From a virus: a stretch of 50,672 nucleotides of DNA. Both the position numbers and the translations under genes were made by a program. Within the stretch, counting starts at the first letter, position 1; each line of letters opens with the position of its first letter. Shown piece after piece: positions 23,723-31,489 of the stretch. The notes beneath the pieces are model-generated. The model was given only the letters and a program-made list of their open reading frames with translations. It searched no databases and was not told the origin of the DNA. The stretch is taken from the IMG/VR virus record IMGVR_UViG_3300028364_000048, positions 1-50,672 of that record; one strand, written 5' to 3'.

Positions 23723-25738
23723 TTATTTGGCGTCACCCCAGTTGTCAAGGAGCTTAGCGTCAGCAATAAATGGGATGCGGAAGCCGTAATGCCTTGCCAT
23801 AGCTTGCTCCATGACGTTAGAAAGTATGACGGCTTCTTCCTCGTTTCCGTAGATATTAATCTCGTCGTGAACAGCCATTTCCGCAACAATGCCGTGATCC
23901 TCATAAAGGTCAACAAGGGCATGTTTGGTTTGGTCAGCGGCTGTTCCCTGAACTATAGCGTTGAAAACCTTGTGAAGAAAAGCGCGTTCAAAATCATCGC
24001 CAAGTTGTCCACGAGCTTCCTCAATATCATCAAATGTATGGTTGTATCCCCAGGCCTTCCGAGCTTCCCATGATTTGGCTTGAAACTTGTTAAACCTTCG
24101 CCGCCTGCCTGAGGCTGTTTTAATGTAGCCACGATCTTGCACAAGCTGCTGCAACGCGTGTATAACTTCTTTAAGGAAAGGTGCTCCTTTGTAATACACT
24201 TCTTTGAGTTCCTTAGCTTCCTTCAGGGATAGCGCCATGGTATGCGCAAGCTTTGGGTCTCCCATCCCATAAAGAATGCCGAAGTTGAGATTTTTAAGAG
24301 GTAGTCGCTCTAGGTGTTGTTGCGTCATGTCCATGATTATTTTACCAACCATGCCGTGAAAATCAGTCCTGGGTGCTTTAATGAATATCTGCATCATGTC
24401 TTCGGCGCCTGTCAACCCGCGACCTTGCTTCATATCAACTTTGCCGTCTATGTCAATACGCAGCTTTGCACTTATCTCAATGCTAATCTTTGCTTCTTGT
24501 CCTGAAAAGTCAGCGTGTATAAATTTCTTACCTTCAGGCGCGATGAAGCAACCACGTATAATCGGTGTGTGAACCTTGTTGCGACCGGGTATTTGCTGAA
24601 GGTTAACCCGACGACTCGCCATGCGTCCAGATTTTGTGCCACCTTCTTCAGTTGGAAGCTGCATCCAGTTTGGGTGTATTCGAGAGTTGACCTCAGCATC
24701 TATAAAGTTTTCAATAAAGTCGTTGGACATCTTTTTTGAAACACGCAGGTCGAGCAAAGTTTCGCAAAGTATATCACCGGGGTGCGCCTCAAGCCATTCG
24801 TTGCCAACTGATGGGCCAAACCTAGTTGACGGAACATTGTCATAGCCAAGCTCTTCCATGAGTTGTCCGACACGACTAGATGCCCAGTAATTTAGGTCTC
24901 TCCGGATGATTGAGTACAGCTCTTCATATTTATTCCTAATGCGATTGTCATACCAAATTTTTGCCTTGTGCACTTTCTCCATGTCAAGAAGCGCACCTTT
25001 TTTGCGCATCTTCCATAGCAGTGGCTGAAGCTTCTGCTCAAGACTAAACACATTCTCAAGACCATCGCGCTGCATCAATGCCTGTTGCTTCATGAAGATC
25101 TCAATGGGCTTTATCGCGTCGCCCTCCGCATACTCGGCAACATATTTTGCAGGTATCCAACGCATATTCTTTTTTGGATCAGCGGAATATGCCAAAGCAG
25201 CTTCAATCAACCTGCCCTCGTCCTTGCCTTCACCGAGGTAAGACTTAGCTATCGACTCGAGTGAATACCCGTCTTTGCGTTCTTCGTCAAGCAAAGGCTC
25301 TGCAACCTGAACATCACACCAAGGACCAAGTATTTCAACGCCAACTGAGTCTAGGCTTTCAGCGTCATACTGAAGGTTTGCCCCGCACTTTTGCTCATCA
25401 CCACCAAGCACGTGCTTAAGGTATCTGGCAACTTGGTCGATGTCACAGTTTTCGGTGTCAACGTGTCTCAAGGGTAGGTAAAGACTTAGCCCGTCGTCAT
25501 TAGCGAGACTCACACCGATCAACTGGGCGTCTCCACGGATAAATCCGGGACCTTTGGTTGTAAGGTGTGGGTCATCAGTTTCGGTGTCAACGCCAATGAT
25601 GTAGGAGCCGCGAAGGTCTGGCCACTCGCTTGACGGTGTTGGCTTCCAGTCGGGCTCGTCAAGAAACCCGGGCAGCGGAAGCTGCCCGAGTTGCTTTACT
25701 GTTTTTGCTCGGCCTGTGCTTGGGTATTTTTTCTTCAT
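23723..25738 (-). CDS. Family A DNA polymerase with 3'-5' exonuclease
   Basis: 671 residues, the replicative polymerase of T7/Pol I type without a 5'-3' nuclease domain. Exonuclease motifs: GVDTETDD (Asp51, Glu53), GANLQYDAESL (Asp125), YAEGD (~203-207). Polymerase motif A is HADFSGQEAKI (Asp410), motif B KNLNFGILYG (Lys482, Tyr490), motif C VHDE (624-626). All catalytic carboxylates are present, so it should be active and proofreading. It is the second gene of a unit with the 83-residue protein upstream (ATGA overlap). Confidence 0.93.
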   Translation of the reverse strand: MKKKYPSTGRAKTVKQLGQLPLPGFLDEPDWKPTPSSEWPDLRGSYIIGVDTETDDPHLTTKGPGFIRGDAQLIGVSLANDDGLSLYLPLRHVDTENCDIDQVARYLKHVLGGDEQKCGANLQYDAESLDSVGVEILGPWCDVQVAEPLLDEERKDGYSLESIAKSYLGEGKDEGRLIEAALAYSADPKKNMRWIPAKYVAEYAEGDAIKPIEIFMKQQALMQRDGLENVFSLEQKLQPLLWKMRKKGALLDMEKVHKAKIWYDNRIRNKYEELYSIIRRDLNYWASSRVGQLMEELGYDNVPSTRFGPSVGNEWLEAHPGDILCETLLDLRVSKKMSNDFIENFIDAEVNSRIHPNWMQLPTEEGGTKSGRMASRRVNLQQIPGRNKVHTPIIRGCFIAPEGKKFIHADFSGQEAKISIEISAKLRIDIDGKVDMKQGRGLTGAEDMMQIFIKAPRTDFHGMVGKIIMDMTQQHLERLPLKNLNFGILYGMGDPKLAHTMALSLKEAKELKEVYYKGAPFLKEVIHALQQLVQDRGYIKTASGRRRRFNKFQAKSWEARKAWGYNHTFDDIEEARGQLGDDFERAFLHKVFNAIVQGTAADQTKHALVDLYEDHGIVAEMAVHDEINIYGNEEEAVILSNVMEQAMARHYGFRIPFIADAKLLDNWGDAK

Positions 25739-25986
25739 GCTGCGTCAACCAATACTTGGACGTCACTCAAGAAAGTGCAGAATTCTTCGTGAGAAGTGAT
25801 ATTAGCGGGGGCAACGACGTTAACTTGAACCTGCCAAACCTTCAAGGTTTTCGGGTCAACCGTGCATTTGTTGGTGTAGATTACCGAAAAAATATCAGTG
25901 GCATCAAGCCCGGCCTCGATTAAGTCTTTTTTTGCGATCACTGCGTCAGCATATGTCTTTGTGTCTGTAAAAATACCCATGGTCAT
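25735..25986 (-). CDS. Hypothetical 83-residue protein upstream of the polymerase
   Basis: ATG 25986 has AAGGAG at good spacing and lies downstream of a class B promoter; upstream readings cross the promoter and are rejected. The product has a helix (TYADAVIAKKDLIEAGLD), beta strands (KVWQVQVNVVAP) and a helical end. It overlaps the polymerase start by four bases, so it may serve as a co-translated leader gene or polymerase accessory protein. Confidence 0.6.
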   Translation of the reverse strand: MTMGIFTDTKTYADAVIAKKDLIEAGLDATDIFSVIYTNKCTVDPKTLKVWQVQVNVVAPANITSHEEFCTFLSDVQVLVDAA

Positions 25987-26028
25987 TGCTTTACTCCTTG
26001 ATGTATGTTTGTATGTGTTCGTAGTATT

Positions 26029-26057
26029 AGAATACAGCGCCGTGTAGGCGCTGTACA
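26029..26057 (-). promoter_or_regulatory. Family promoter, class B
   Basis: -35 TGTACA (26052-26057), 17-base spacer, -10 TATTCT (26029-26034), then AATACTACGAACAC, a slightly diverged start region. Drives the 83-residue gene and DNA polymerase. Confidence 0.8.
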
Positions 26058-26065
26058 CACTTATT

Positions 26066-26305
26066 TTAGTCCCAGGCACCTTTTTTGCTAAGCCGCTTGA
26101 AGTCAGCGCGGCATTCTTTTGCCACGGCACCACGCCAGTTATGCATGTTGTTCAGGATATAGATGCACTGAACGCGGCACGCCTCTGGTTGGTGCATATC
26201 AAGCCCAGACAAGGCGTATCCGACAGCGTAGTTAAGGCTTTTCTCGGCGCGGTTGTCACAGACATGCTGACATGCACTGTGGAAGATTGCAAGAGTATCT
26301 GTCAT
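26066..26305 (-). CDS. Hypothetical 79-residue protein
   Basis: Leader GGAGATACTCAG precedes ATG 26305. The product is helical with several Cys and His (FHSACQHVCDN, EACRVQCIY), a pattern that could bind a metal. It ends in a basic stretch. No family recognised. Confidence 0.55.
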   Translation of the reverse strand: MTDTLAIFHSACQHVCDNRAEKSLNYAVGYALSGLDMHQPEACRVQCIYILNNMHNWRGAVAKECRADFKRLSKKGAWD

Positions 26306-26339
26306 CTGAGTATCTCCAAGTTGGTGTGTCCTTAAGAAT

Positions 26340-26368
26340 AGGGTATACTGTAAATGAATGGGCGTACA
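26340..26368 (-). promoter_or_regulatory. Family promoter, class B (diverged)
   Basis: -35 TGTACG (26363-26368), 17-base spacer, -10 TACCCT (26340-26345), then ATTCTTAAGGACAC. The most diverged hexamers of the family but the same spacing. Drives 26066-26305. Confidence 0.7.
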
Positions 26369-26392
26369 CTTAAAAGTGCACGCCCGATCATA

Positions 26393-26638
26393 TTAAACTG
26401 TTGCCACGATGCTGACGCCGTGGCCGGAGATATCTGCCGCCATTTCAATATTGCCACCCCAACCCATCGCACTGCCGAGAATTTTCTGGGAGGCATTGTA
26501 GGCGCGATCCTGGATCTTGTCACTCACGTGGCCGATGCAGAGTGTGTGGCGGTAACCGTCATACTTGATTGTTACCGTCATCTTGGTGATTTTCTTAACT
26601 GCTTTTGCGGCTTTGATCATTTCTTTAAGGTTGGTCAT
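26393..26638 (-). CDS. Hypothetical 81-residue protein
   Basis: ATG 26638 after CAGGAGATACTCAG, just below a class B promoter. MTNLKEMIKAAKAVKKITKM is a basic helix; beta-type sequence follows (TVTIKYDGYRHTLCIG), ending in ISGHGVSIVATV. Not recognised. Confidence 0.55.
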   Translation of the reverse strand: MTNLKEMIKAAKAVKKITKMTVTIKYDGYRHTLCIGHVSDKIQDRAYNASQKILGSAMGWGGNIEMAADISGHGVSIVATV

Positions 26639-26674
26639 CTGAGTATCTCCTGGTATGTTTGTGTCCGTAAGAAT

Positions 26675-26703
26675 AGAATACATCAAGGCATAGCCACTGT
26701 AAA
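26675..26703 (-). promoter_or_regulatory. Family promoter, class B start region with class A -35
   Basis: -35 TTTACA (26698-26703), 17-base spacer, -10 TATTCT (26675-26680), then ATTCTTACGGACAC. It mixes the two classes. Drives 26393-26638. Confidence 0.8.
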
Positions 26704-26726
26704 CACTTATTTTGCGTTTTGCCTAA

Positions 26727-27161
26727 CTATTTTGGAATAAACTTAAACCACTCAAGTCCTGCGTCTAGCCACCAACGTCTCGCAGTCGAGTGTGGGTAGT
26801 CTTCAAGAAATACAATGCGCTTGCAACCAGTCATCAGCAACAGCTTTGTGCAGTCGTTGCATGGGCTTGCCGTGATATAAGCCGTTGCAATTTTTGACAC
26901 GTCATAGCAGTGAAGCAACGCGGCCTGTTCAGCGTGTGACGCTCGGCAAGAACTTAGGTCAGTCCCAGACGCAGCTGAAGCGGCAATGCACGGATCATCA
27001 ATGCAGTGCATTTGACCGGGAGACACCCCATTGAAACCAGTTGCAAGAATTCTGTTTTTGTCATCAACCAGAATACAGCCGACTTTTCGACGAGCGCAAG
27101 TGCCACGCGAGGCAACCAGAGAAACCATGGATGCATAGTATTCATCATTTGTTGGTCGCAC
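26727..27161 (-). CDS. dCMP deaminase
   Basis: 144 residues; GTG start overlapping the previous TAG by one base. A zinc-dependent deaminase that turns dCMP into dUMP. SHAEQAALLHC gives His76 and catalytic Glu78; SPCNDC gives Cys101 and Cys104, the zinc ligands. Extra Cys residues before the core (HCIDDPC) recall the structural zinc region of T4-type enzymes. It is the last gene of the leftward nucleotide cluster (MazG, kinase, synthase homologue, deaminase). Confidence 0.9.
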   Translation of the reverse strand: MRPTNDEYYASMVSLVASRGTCARRKVGCILVDDKNRILATGFNGVSPGQMHCIDDPCIAASAASGTDLSSCRASHAEQAALLHCYDVSKIATAYITASPCNDCTKLLLMTGCKRIVFLEDYPHSTARRWWLDAGLEWFKFIPK

Positions 27162-27364
27162 TACACCAGACCTTTGTCAATGGCAAACTGCTCTTCCATG
27201 GAAATGACAAAGACATTTTGCATCCTTTCGTGCGGCTGTACTTCAATCATAGAAAGAGGGAGCCACACTGCGTCCCTGTCGCTTTTACTTTCCGACACTA
27301 AAACCGCCCTTTCTGTTCGGGCGTGGATGTAGAAGTCAATATCGATTATTGTTGATCTTGACAT
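27161..27364 (-). CDS. Hypothetical 67-residue protein in the nucleotide cluster
   Basis: ATG 27364 follows GGAG inside the end of the synthase gene; the upstream extension is rejected. The product is a mainly beta protein (MSRSTIIDIDFYIHARTERA, AVWLPLSMIEVQ). No family recognised. Its position between the synthase homologue and the deaminase suggests co-expression with nucleotide metabolism. Confidence 0.55.
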   Translation of the reverse strand: MSRSTIIDIDFYIHARTERAVLVSESKSDRDAVWLPLSMIEVQPHERMQNVFVISMEEQFAIDKGLV

Positions 27365-27365
27365 T

Positions 27366-28160
27366 TTAAAGCTCCAATATGCCGCTGCGCGAACCATCGC
27401 TTGCACAAGAATATAGACGGTCAAGAAACTGCGACGGAGGCAAAGAAGCAATGTTGTTGAAGTTAACGTCTTCTAGTTCGTAGTCCCATGCGGTAACAAT
27501 TTTGTTCACAGACTCAAAGTCTTTGTCGTAAAGATGGGCGGAACCAAGTGTTAAGTAAAGGTTTCCAAGCTCGAGGCTACGGCCGCAGCTGTAGTGATGA
27601 CGCAAAATCGACAGAATATAAGCTGAGGTAAGTGAAAACAGAATGCTGTCGTATGGCAACCCCATGTAAGCGTCGCTTGACCTCATCATTGCAACGCAAT
27701 GGATCACACCACCACGGATAAGAAACTGAAGTGACAAGGTGCAAGGGATGTCTTTGCTTGGCCCTGGACGCTCACGCCAAATATTGATAACTGCTTGACG
27801 GGAGCCTTTATCGTCGGCCAATGTTTTGCACACGTACGAGAGTTGGTCAACAATTTTGGGACCGTACGCGCCAGACATAAAGTAGCCGTCGTCGGAGTAT
27901 GGTGACATCTTACCAAAAGGGTGGATATCCGACAACAGGTTTTTGCCAGACAAAATCCACCAGGGCTCTGCAGCCGCAAACCTAAAGCCAAGATTTCTTT
28001 CCCCTACGCTTGGAACCGGGTTTGACATTGGCACCGTATACTTTGCACCAATTATTTCGCGGAAGTTGAGACCACGGGCCTGTTCGTCGGATCCTCTTTT
28101 CATGATTGTATCGAGGTGTCCAAGGTAGGCTTGGCTTGAAAAATTAGTGTATATGGTCAT
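27366..28160 (-). CDS. Thymidylate synthase-fold enzyme, dCMP-type (possible dCMP hydroxymethylase)
   Basis: 264 residues from ATG 28160 behind GGAGACG, the usual length of thymidylate synthase. The nucleophile is in IPCTLSLQFLI (Cys140). The substrate-reading segment is MRSSDAYMGLPYDSI: where thymidylate synthase has Asn (GLPFN, E. coli Asn177) this protein has Asp171. That Asp is known to mark dCMP hydroxymethylases such as T4 gp42, and an Asn-to-Asp change shifts the E. coli enzyme to dCMP. The usual C-terminal APVAI is absent. It may methylate or hydroxymethylate dCMP; an unusual dUMP enzyme is possible. Confidence 0.72.
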   Translation of the reverse strand: MTIYTNFSSQAYLGHLDTIMKRGSDEQARGLNFREIIGAKYTVPMSNPVPSVGERNLGFRFAAAEPWWILSGKNLLSDIHPFGKMSPYSDDGYFMSGAYGPKIVDQLSYVCKTLADDKGSRQAVINIWRERPGPSKDIPCTLSLQFLIRGGVIHCVAMMRSSDAYMGLPYDSILFSLTSAYILSILRHHYSCGRSLELGNLYLTLGSAHLYDKDFESVNKIVTAWDYELEDVNFNNIASLPPSQFLDRLYSCASDGSRSGILEL

Positions 28161-28161
28161 G

Positions 28162-28698
28162 TTACGTCTCCAAGTTTTTAAGTATTGCAGCTGAGAGTAT
28201 GTCTTGTGGTAGGGCGTCCCCGAATGGGTCAAGTATGTCGTGACGTATAACAGGGCACAGGCTTTCGAGTATCTTTATTTGACGCTCGTATTCATCATAC
28301 ACATCGATCATGTCGTTGTACATCTCTAAACGGTTCTTTTTTACCTCGTTGAAATGGCTGATGTAATCTTGCTTGTTCATCGGGTGGCAACAGACAAAAG
28401 TGGCGCCCAGGTTATTTGCACGATTGTATAGTTCAAGCGTTCTGTGCCGCTGCTCTGGACCGTCACGGAAAACATTACCGTAAACAACTTCGCTCATACG
28501 CCAGCGGTCAATTACAACCTGAGAGCTTTCAGACAGAATAACCGCCGCCTCAAGCAAATCCAAGTGATATTTCACCATGTAACCTGCCAGGTCTTTGTTG
28601 TACGTGGCGTGAATGTAGTGACCACCAATTTCCTTGGCAAGGGTGGTTTTCCCCGTTGCGTCTCCACCTTCCAGAATTATTATGGGGTGTATGCTCAT
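28162..28698 (-). CDS. Deoxynucleoside monophosphate kinase (thymidylate kinase-like)
   Basis: 178 residues. P-loop GGDATGKTT (11-19) and DRW (64-66), the base-sensing Asp-Arg pair of thymidylate/deoxynucleoside kinases, with a lid helix rich in Lys/Arg (NEVKKNRLEMYND). It should move phosphate from ATP to a dNMP. Beside a dCMP-type synthase homologue it could act, like T4 gp1, on a modified dCMP. It overlaps the MazG-like gene (ATGA) and ends one base before the synthase start. Confidence 0.78.
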   Translation of the reverse strand: MSIHPIIILEGGDATGKTTLAKEIGGHYIHATYNKDLAGYMVKYHLDLLEAAVILSESSQVVIDRWRMSEVVYGNVFRDGPEQRHRTLELYNRANNLGATFVCCHPMNKQDYISHFNEVKKNRLEMYNDMIDVYDEYERQIKILESLCPVIRHDILDPFGDALPQDILSAAILKNLET

Positions 28699-29252
28699 AC
28701 CAAGTCACTTAAGTCAGGCGCAACCCAACCCTCCGGTTTTACAACATCCCACGTCGGATTTCGCTTTCCTTCCTTATCTGATTTTGCACGGACTTTTGAC
28801 ATGTTTGCCTTGTGCACACGGTCAAACGCCACGTTGAAAGAAAAGCCGTAGTCAAGTGCCATTTTTCGACAGCCACAGCAAATATCCAAGAGCTTGTTCA
28901 ACTCAACAAAGTCCGGGTCTAGGGAAAGTGTGTAACCACTTGACATCTTGTAAAGGTCAAGAAAGCTGAAGCTGTGTTCGGTGTGTCTTTCTACACGATC
29001 TTGAGCGCCTCCAGCAAGAAAGTAGGTGCCCATGGCAACGTAAGTAAGGTCTACAAGCCCGTCCAGCGTCTCATGCCTGTCCTTGCGGGCAAACGCCTCA
29101 TACGTTTCTTTTGCTTCCTCAACAAGGAACTTTTCACGGAACTGAACAAGGTCCGTCGGCATGTCAAGCAGGCTTTTGAACTGAGGCAGCTGAAACTTCT
29201 CGTGAAAAGAAACAATGCTCAGGTATTGCAACGTCAATTGCGAGTTTTTCAT
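28695..29252 (-). CDS. MazG-like nucleotide pyrophosphohydrolase
   Basis: 185 residues, all helix. EEAKE (45-49) followed by ETLDGLVD (61-68) is the E-E-x-x-E ... E-x-x-D metal-binding pattern of the MazG/all-alpha NTP pyrophosphatase family. AFDRVHKANMSKV (~143-155) is also typical of phage members. It would split a dNTP to dNMP and pyrophosphate. In T4 the related role (gp56, dCTPase) both removes normal dCTP and supplies dCMP. Which nucleotide is used here cannot be read from sequence. ATGA overlaps link it to both neighbours. Confidence 0.75.
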   Translation of the reverse strand: MKNSQLTLQYLSIVSFHEKFQLPQFKSLLDMPTDLVQFREKFLVEEAKETYEAFARKDRHETLDGLVDLTYVAMGTYFLAGGAQDRVERHTEHSFSFLDLYKMSSGYTLSLDPDFVELNKLLDICCGCRKMALDYGFSFNVAFDRVHKANMSKVRAKSDKEGKRNPTWDVVKPEGWVAPDLSDLV

Positions 29253-30154
29253 TTGCCATCTTCCTCAGAAAAGTTTTTGTCAAGGTTTTGCCAGTCGTCC
29301 GACGATGCCCAAGGCTCCTTGATTTCCGATAGAGGCGGGAACTTCCGCTTGTATTCGGGACCGGCCGGACGCAAGTGCCAGATAGAGTTGCGCGACAAAT
29401 GTGGGAACGGCGTGCAGAACATGTTAGACAGGACGTTCGTGTCGTGGTACGCACGTGAGGCATTGAAAAAAGCCTCCATACCGGGGTACTCTTTGAACAG
29501 AGCATCCTTGTACTCGGTGATTGAAGCAAACGTTCCAAAGTTGGACATGACTTGAAAGCCGGCGTTTTCGATCATTGCACCGAGCGCCGCGTGGCGCATT
29601 TCATTGACGTGGTTTTTGGCTGTGGCAGTAACATTCCAACAAGGCGTTGACAAAATGACTTCCGCTTTGCCAAGTTTGGCAATCCGATGGAAACCCTCAA
29701 CCATACCTCGGGCATGCTTTGCGCTGACGTGTTCAAGTACTTCAAAGCACGTGATAAGGTTTGGAAGCATGTGACGCTGATCCGACTTTTTGACAGCGTA
29801 GTTGCCACTGGTTTTCAGCTTAATGTCCCGAGGGAAAATGGTGCTTCCGTATGTAGTGACGTCCATGCTTCCCCAATTACGATCGTGAAACTTTTCAGCG
29901 GCGTTGTAGTCAATACCCACATACTCGCAAAGCAAGCGGTTGGAATGAAGCAGTCGAGGCAACGGAAGGTCTGTGCCGCAACCGACGTCAAGGATACGAG
30001 TATCTTTGTAACGCGATCCGGAATGCATGATTTTTGCAACGTATGACCAGCGAAGGCAGTGCGCGATATAATCGCGATGAATAAACCCTCGAATTTCTGC
30101 TTGGTCAACGGAGAGGTCAGTGCCGTCAATAACACGACCATATTTGTTTGCCAT
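29249..30154 (-). CDS. Class I SAM-dependent methyltransferase
   Basis: 301 residues with a GGGGG ribosome site. Motif I is ILDVGCGTDLP (~54-64), an acidic strand end (YVGIDYN) follows, and FEVLEHV is post-motif sequence of the Rossmann methyltransferase fold. No DNA methylase DPPY/NPPF or PC catalytic motif is visible, so it is not an obvious DNA methylase. As first gene of the nucleotide cluster it could act on a nucleotide, on modified DNA, or on a small molecule or protein. Confidence 0.7.
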   Translation of the reverse strand: MANKYGRVIDGTDLSVDQAEIRGFIHRDYIAHCLRWSYVAKIMHSGSRYKDTRILDVGCGTDLPLPRLLHSNRLLCEYVGIDYNAAEKFHDRNWGSMDVTTYGSTIFPRDIKLKTSGNYAVKKSDQRHMLPNLITCFEVLEHVSAKHARGMVEGFHRIAKLGKAEVILSTPCWNVTATAKNHVNEMRHAALGAMIENAGFQVMSNFGTFASITEYKDALFKEYPGMEAFFNASRAYHDTNVLSNMFCTPFPHLSRNSIWHLRPAGPEYKRKFPPLSEIKEPWASSDDWQNLDKNFSEEDGK

Positions 30155-30200
30155 TTCTAGCCCCCTGATTTGTATACTTGTATAAGATTGAGTTTGCCTT

Positions 30201-30228
30201 GGGCTCCCTTTTTAAGGGGAGCCCTTTT
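30201..30228 (+). terminator. Hairpin with T-run on the plus strand
   Basis: GGGCTCCC and GGGAGCCC flank a T-rich loop; TTTT follows on the plus strand only. It sits between leftward genes (30243 end, 30154 start). On the leftward transcript no U-run follows. Confidence 0.45.
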
Positions 30229-30242
30229 AATAAGCTAACTAC

Positions 30243-30608
30243 TCAGACTTCTTCGTCGTCTGTTTCGGCTTCGTCTTCGTCTTCTGCTTCTTCCATATCA
30301 CCGTCGACTGCTTCGCCCGAGGCATCTACCTTTGACTTCGTCTTTGCAGGTGCGGGTTCAGCGCGTTCGACCGTAACAAGGCCATCGACTTCTTCAAGCT
30401 TGGGGAGGTAGTACCCAAGGATGCGTTCGAGCGGCTGCCTGGATGTGATATTGCCTTCCATCGATGTGACAACGTCAGCAGTGTCAACTGCCACGCCTAC
30501 GCCATGCGCTTCGATTGCAGACTCGATGATCCCGCGCATTTGCGGCGCCATTTTGTCCTCAGCTGTGAGTTCACGGTTGAAAGTGATGGATTTTACGCGA
30601 GTGGCCAT
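30243..30608 (-). CDS. Hypothetical 121-residue protein with very acidic tail
   Basis: Strong AGGAGG site. MATRVKSITFNRELTAEDKM starts a compact domain to ~80 (RQPLERILGYYLPKLEEVDG). The last ~40 residues are a disordered Glu/Asp/Ala tail (MEEAEDEDEAETDDEEV). Such tails are found on chaperones, DNA mimics and histone-like partners. Function unknown. Confidence 0.6.
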   Translation of the reverse strand: MATRVKSITFNRELTAEDKMAPQMRGIIESAIEAHGVGVAVDTADVVTSMEGNITSRQPLERILGYYLPKLEEVDGLVTVERAEPAPAKTKSKVDASGEAVDGDMEEAEDEDEAETDDEEV

Positions 30609-30684
30609 GATGACCTCCTATTTTTGGTTGGGTTTGGTTGGTTTTAGTTTCGACTTCTAATTCGTAACACGCTATAACTTTGTC

Positions 30685-30721
30685 CGTCATCCCTGAAATG
30701 AAACATTTATCAGGGATGACG
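30685..30721 (+). terminator. Long perfect hairpin; also CCCTGA repeat copy 2
   Basis: CGTCATCCCTGA (30685-30696) pairs with TCAGGGATGACG (30710-30721), 12 bp perfect, with AATG/CATT continuing inside. The plus strand continues ATCTTTTTT. It shares CCCTGAAATG and TTTATCAGGG with 21681-21718. Could be a plus-strand terminator, a leftward 3'-end structure, or an operator. Confidence 0.5.
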
Positions 30722-30728
30722 ATCTTTT

Positions 30729-31127
30729 TTATTCTGCCAGAGTTACGCCAGCATCTTCGAGCTTCCGGGCGTAGAACGCGAACAGAACAGCGTGATCTTG
30801 CTTGCTCTTCAGAACGCCAGCCGCGATTGCAGCCGCGACAATTGAGTCGCCACGACCAACAAACTCTTCTTTCTCCATGAAGTCAAAAATTGCTTTTGCT
30901 TGCGGAGCAAGTGCGTCGTACGCCTTTTGGTTCTTTTCAATCACCTCGTAACGACGGCCGTGGTAAGGCATAGTGCGGACGAAGTTTCCGCCGTGCTGCG
31001 TTACGTCATAAGTGACTGTCTTATCTGCGATTGCAGCGGCAAGGGCTTCCTTGCTCATGTCGTGACGACCGACAATGTTCATCTGGGTGGCAGTGGCAAG
31101 AAGATCTTTTTTGGTTGGGTTTGTCAT
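30729..31127 (-). CDS. Hypothetical protein with Rho-N/SAP-like N-terminus
   Basis: 132 residues from ATG 31127 (AAGGAA), below a class B promoter. TKKDLLATATQMNIVGRHDM then SKEALAAAIA (~4-35) resembles the helix-turn-helix of Rho-N/HeH/SAP domains that bind nucleic acid. The C-terminal part is helical (YDALAPQAKAIFDFMEKEEF). It may be a DNA/RNA-binding early protein; the comparison is by eye. Confidence 0.5.
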   Translation of the reverse strand: MTNPTKKDLLATATQMNIVGRHDMSKEALAAAIADKTVTYDVTQHGGNFVRTMPYHGRRYEVIEKNQKAYDALAPQAKAIFDFMEKEEFVGRGDSIVAAAIAAGVLKSKQDHAVLFAFYARKLEDAGVTLAE

Positions 31128-31173
31128 GGTTTCATTCCTTGGTGTATGTTTGTATGTGTGTGTCCGTAAGAAT

Positions 31174-31202
31174 AGAATACTCCGTGTGGCGGGCCTTGTA
31201 CA
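31174..31202 (-). promoter_or_regulatory. Family promoter, class B
   Basis: -35 TGTACA (31197-31202), 17-base spacer, -10 TATTCT (31174-31179), then ATTCTTACGGACAC. Drives 30729-31127. Confidence 0.82.
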
Positions 31203-31246
31203 CAAGTATTTTCACTATTCTGACATTATTTTACCTACGCCAGGTG

Positions 31247-31266
31247 GACGGGCATTGCTGCCCGTC
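31247..31266. terminator. Hairpin GACGGGCA/TGCCCGTC
   Basis: A perfect 8-bp stem with TTGC loop, 12 bases past the stop of the leftward gene ending at 31279. The same core (GGACGGGCATTGCTGCCC) recurs at 37709-37726. There is no T-run on either side. Confidence 0.45.
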
Positions 31267-31278
31267 TCTGTCAAGGAG

Positions 31279-31461
31279 TCACTTAATCCCCCATACATGA
31301 TGCGGCCACAGAGAACGAATCTCTTCGAGGTTCATGTTGGACAATTGCTCGAAAAGGCGCTTCCGCTTCTGGCAATACTCATCGCTTGGTAGCAAGAAGG
31401 CGTCACCCTTCATGATCCTGTTGATTACTCTCTCTCGCGTTTGCTGAAGGCTCATTTTCAT
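31279..31461 (-). CDS. Hypothetical 60-residue protein
   Basis: ATG 31461 follows AAGGAG. MKMSLQQTRERVINRIMKGD starts a charged helical protein with an aromatic end (RSLWPHHVWGIK). It is transcribed with the gene upstream from the class A promoter at 31703. Not recognised. Confidence 0.55.
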   Translation of the reverse strand: MKMSLQQTRERVINRIMKGDAFLLPSDEYCQKRKRLFEQLSNMNLEEIRSLWPHHVWGIK

Positions 31462-31489
31462 GGTCTTGGCTCCTTGCCGGGCGGGGCTG

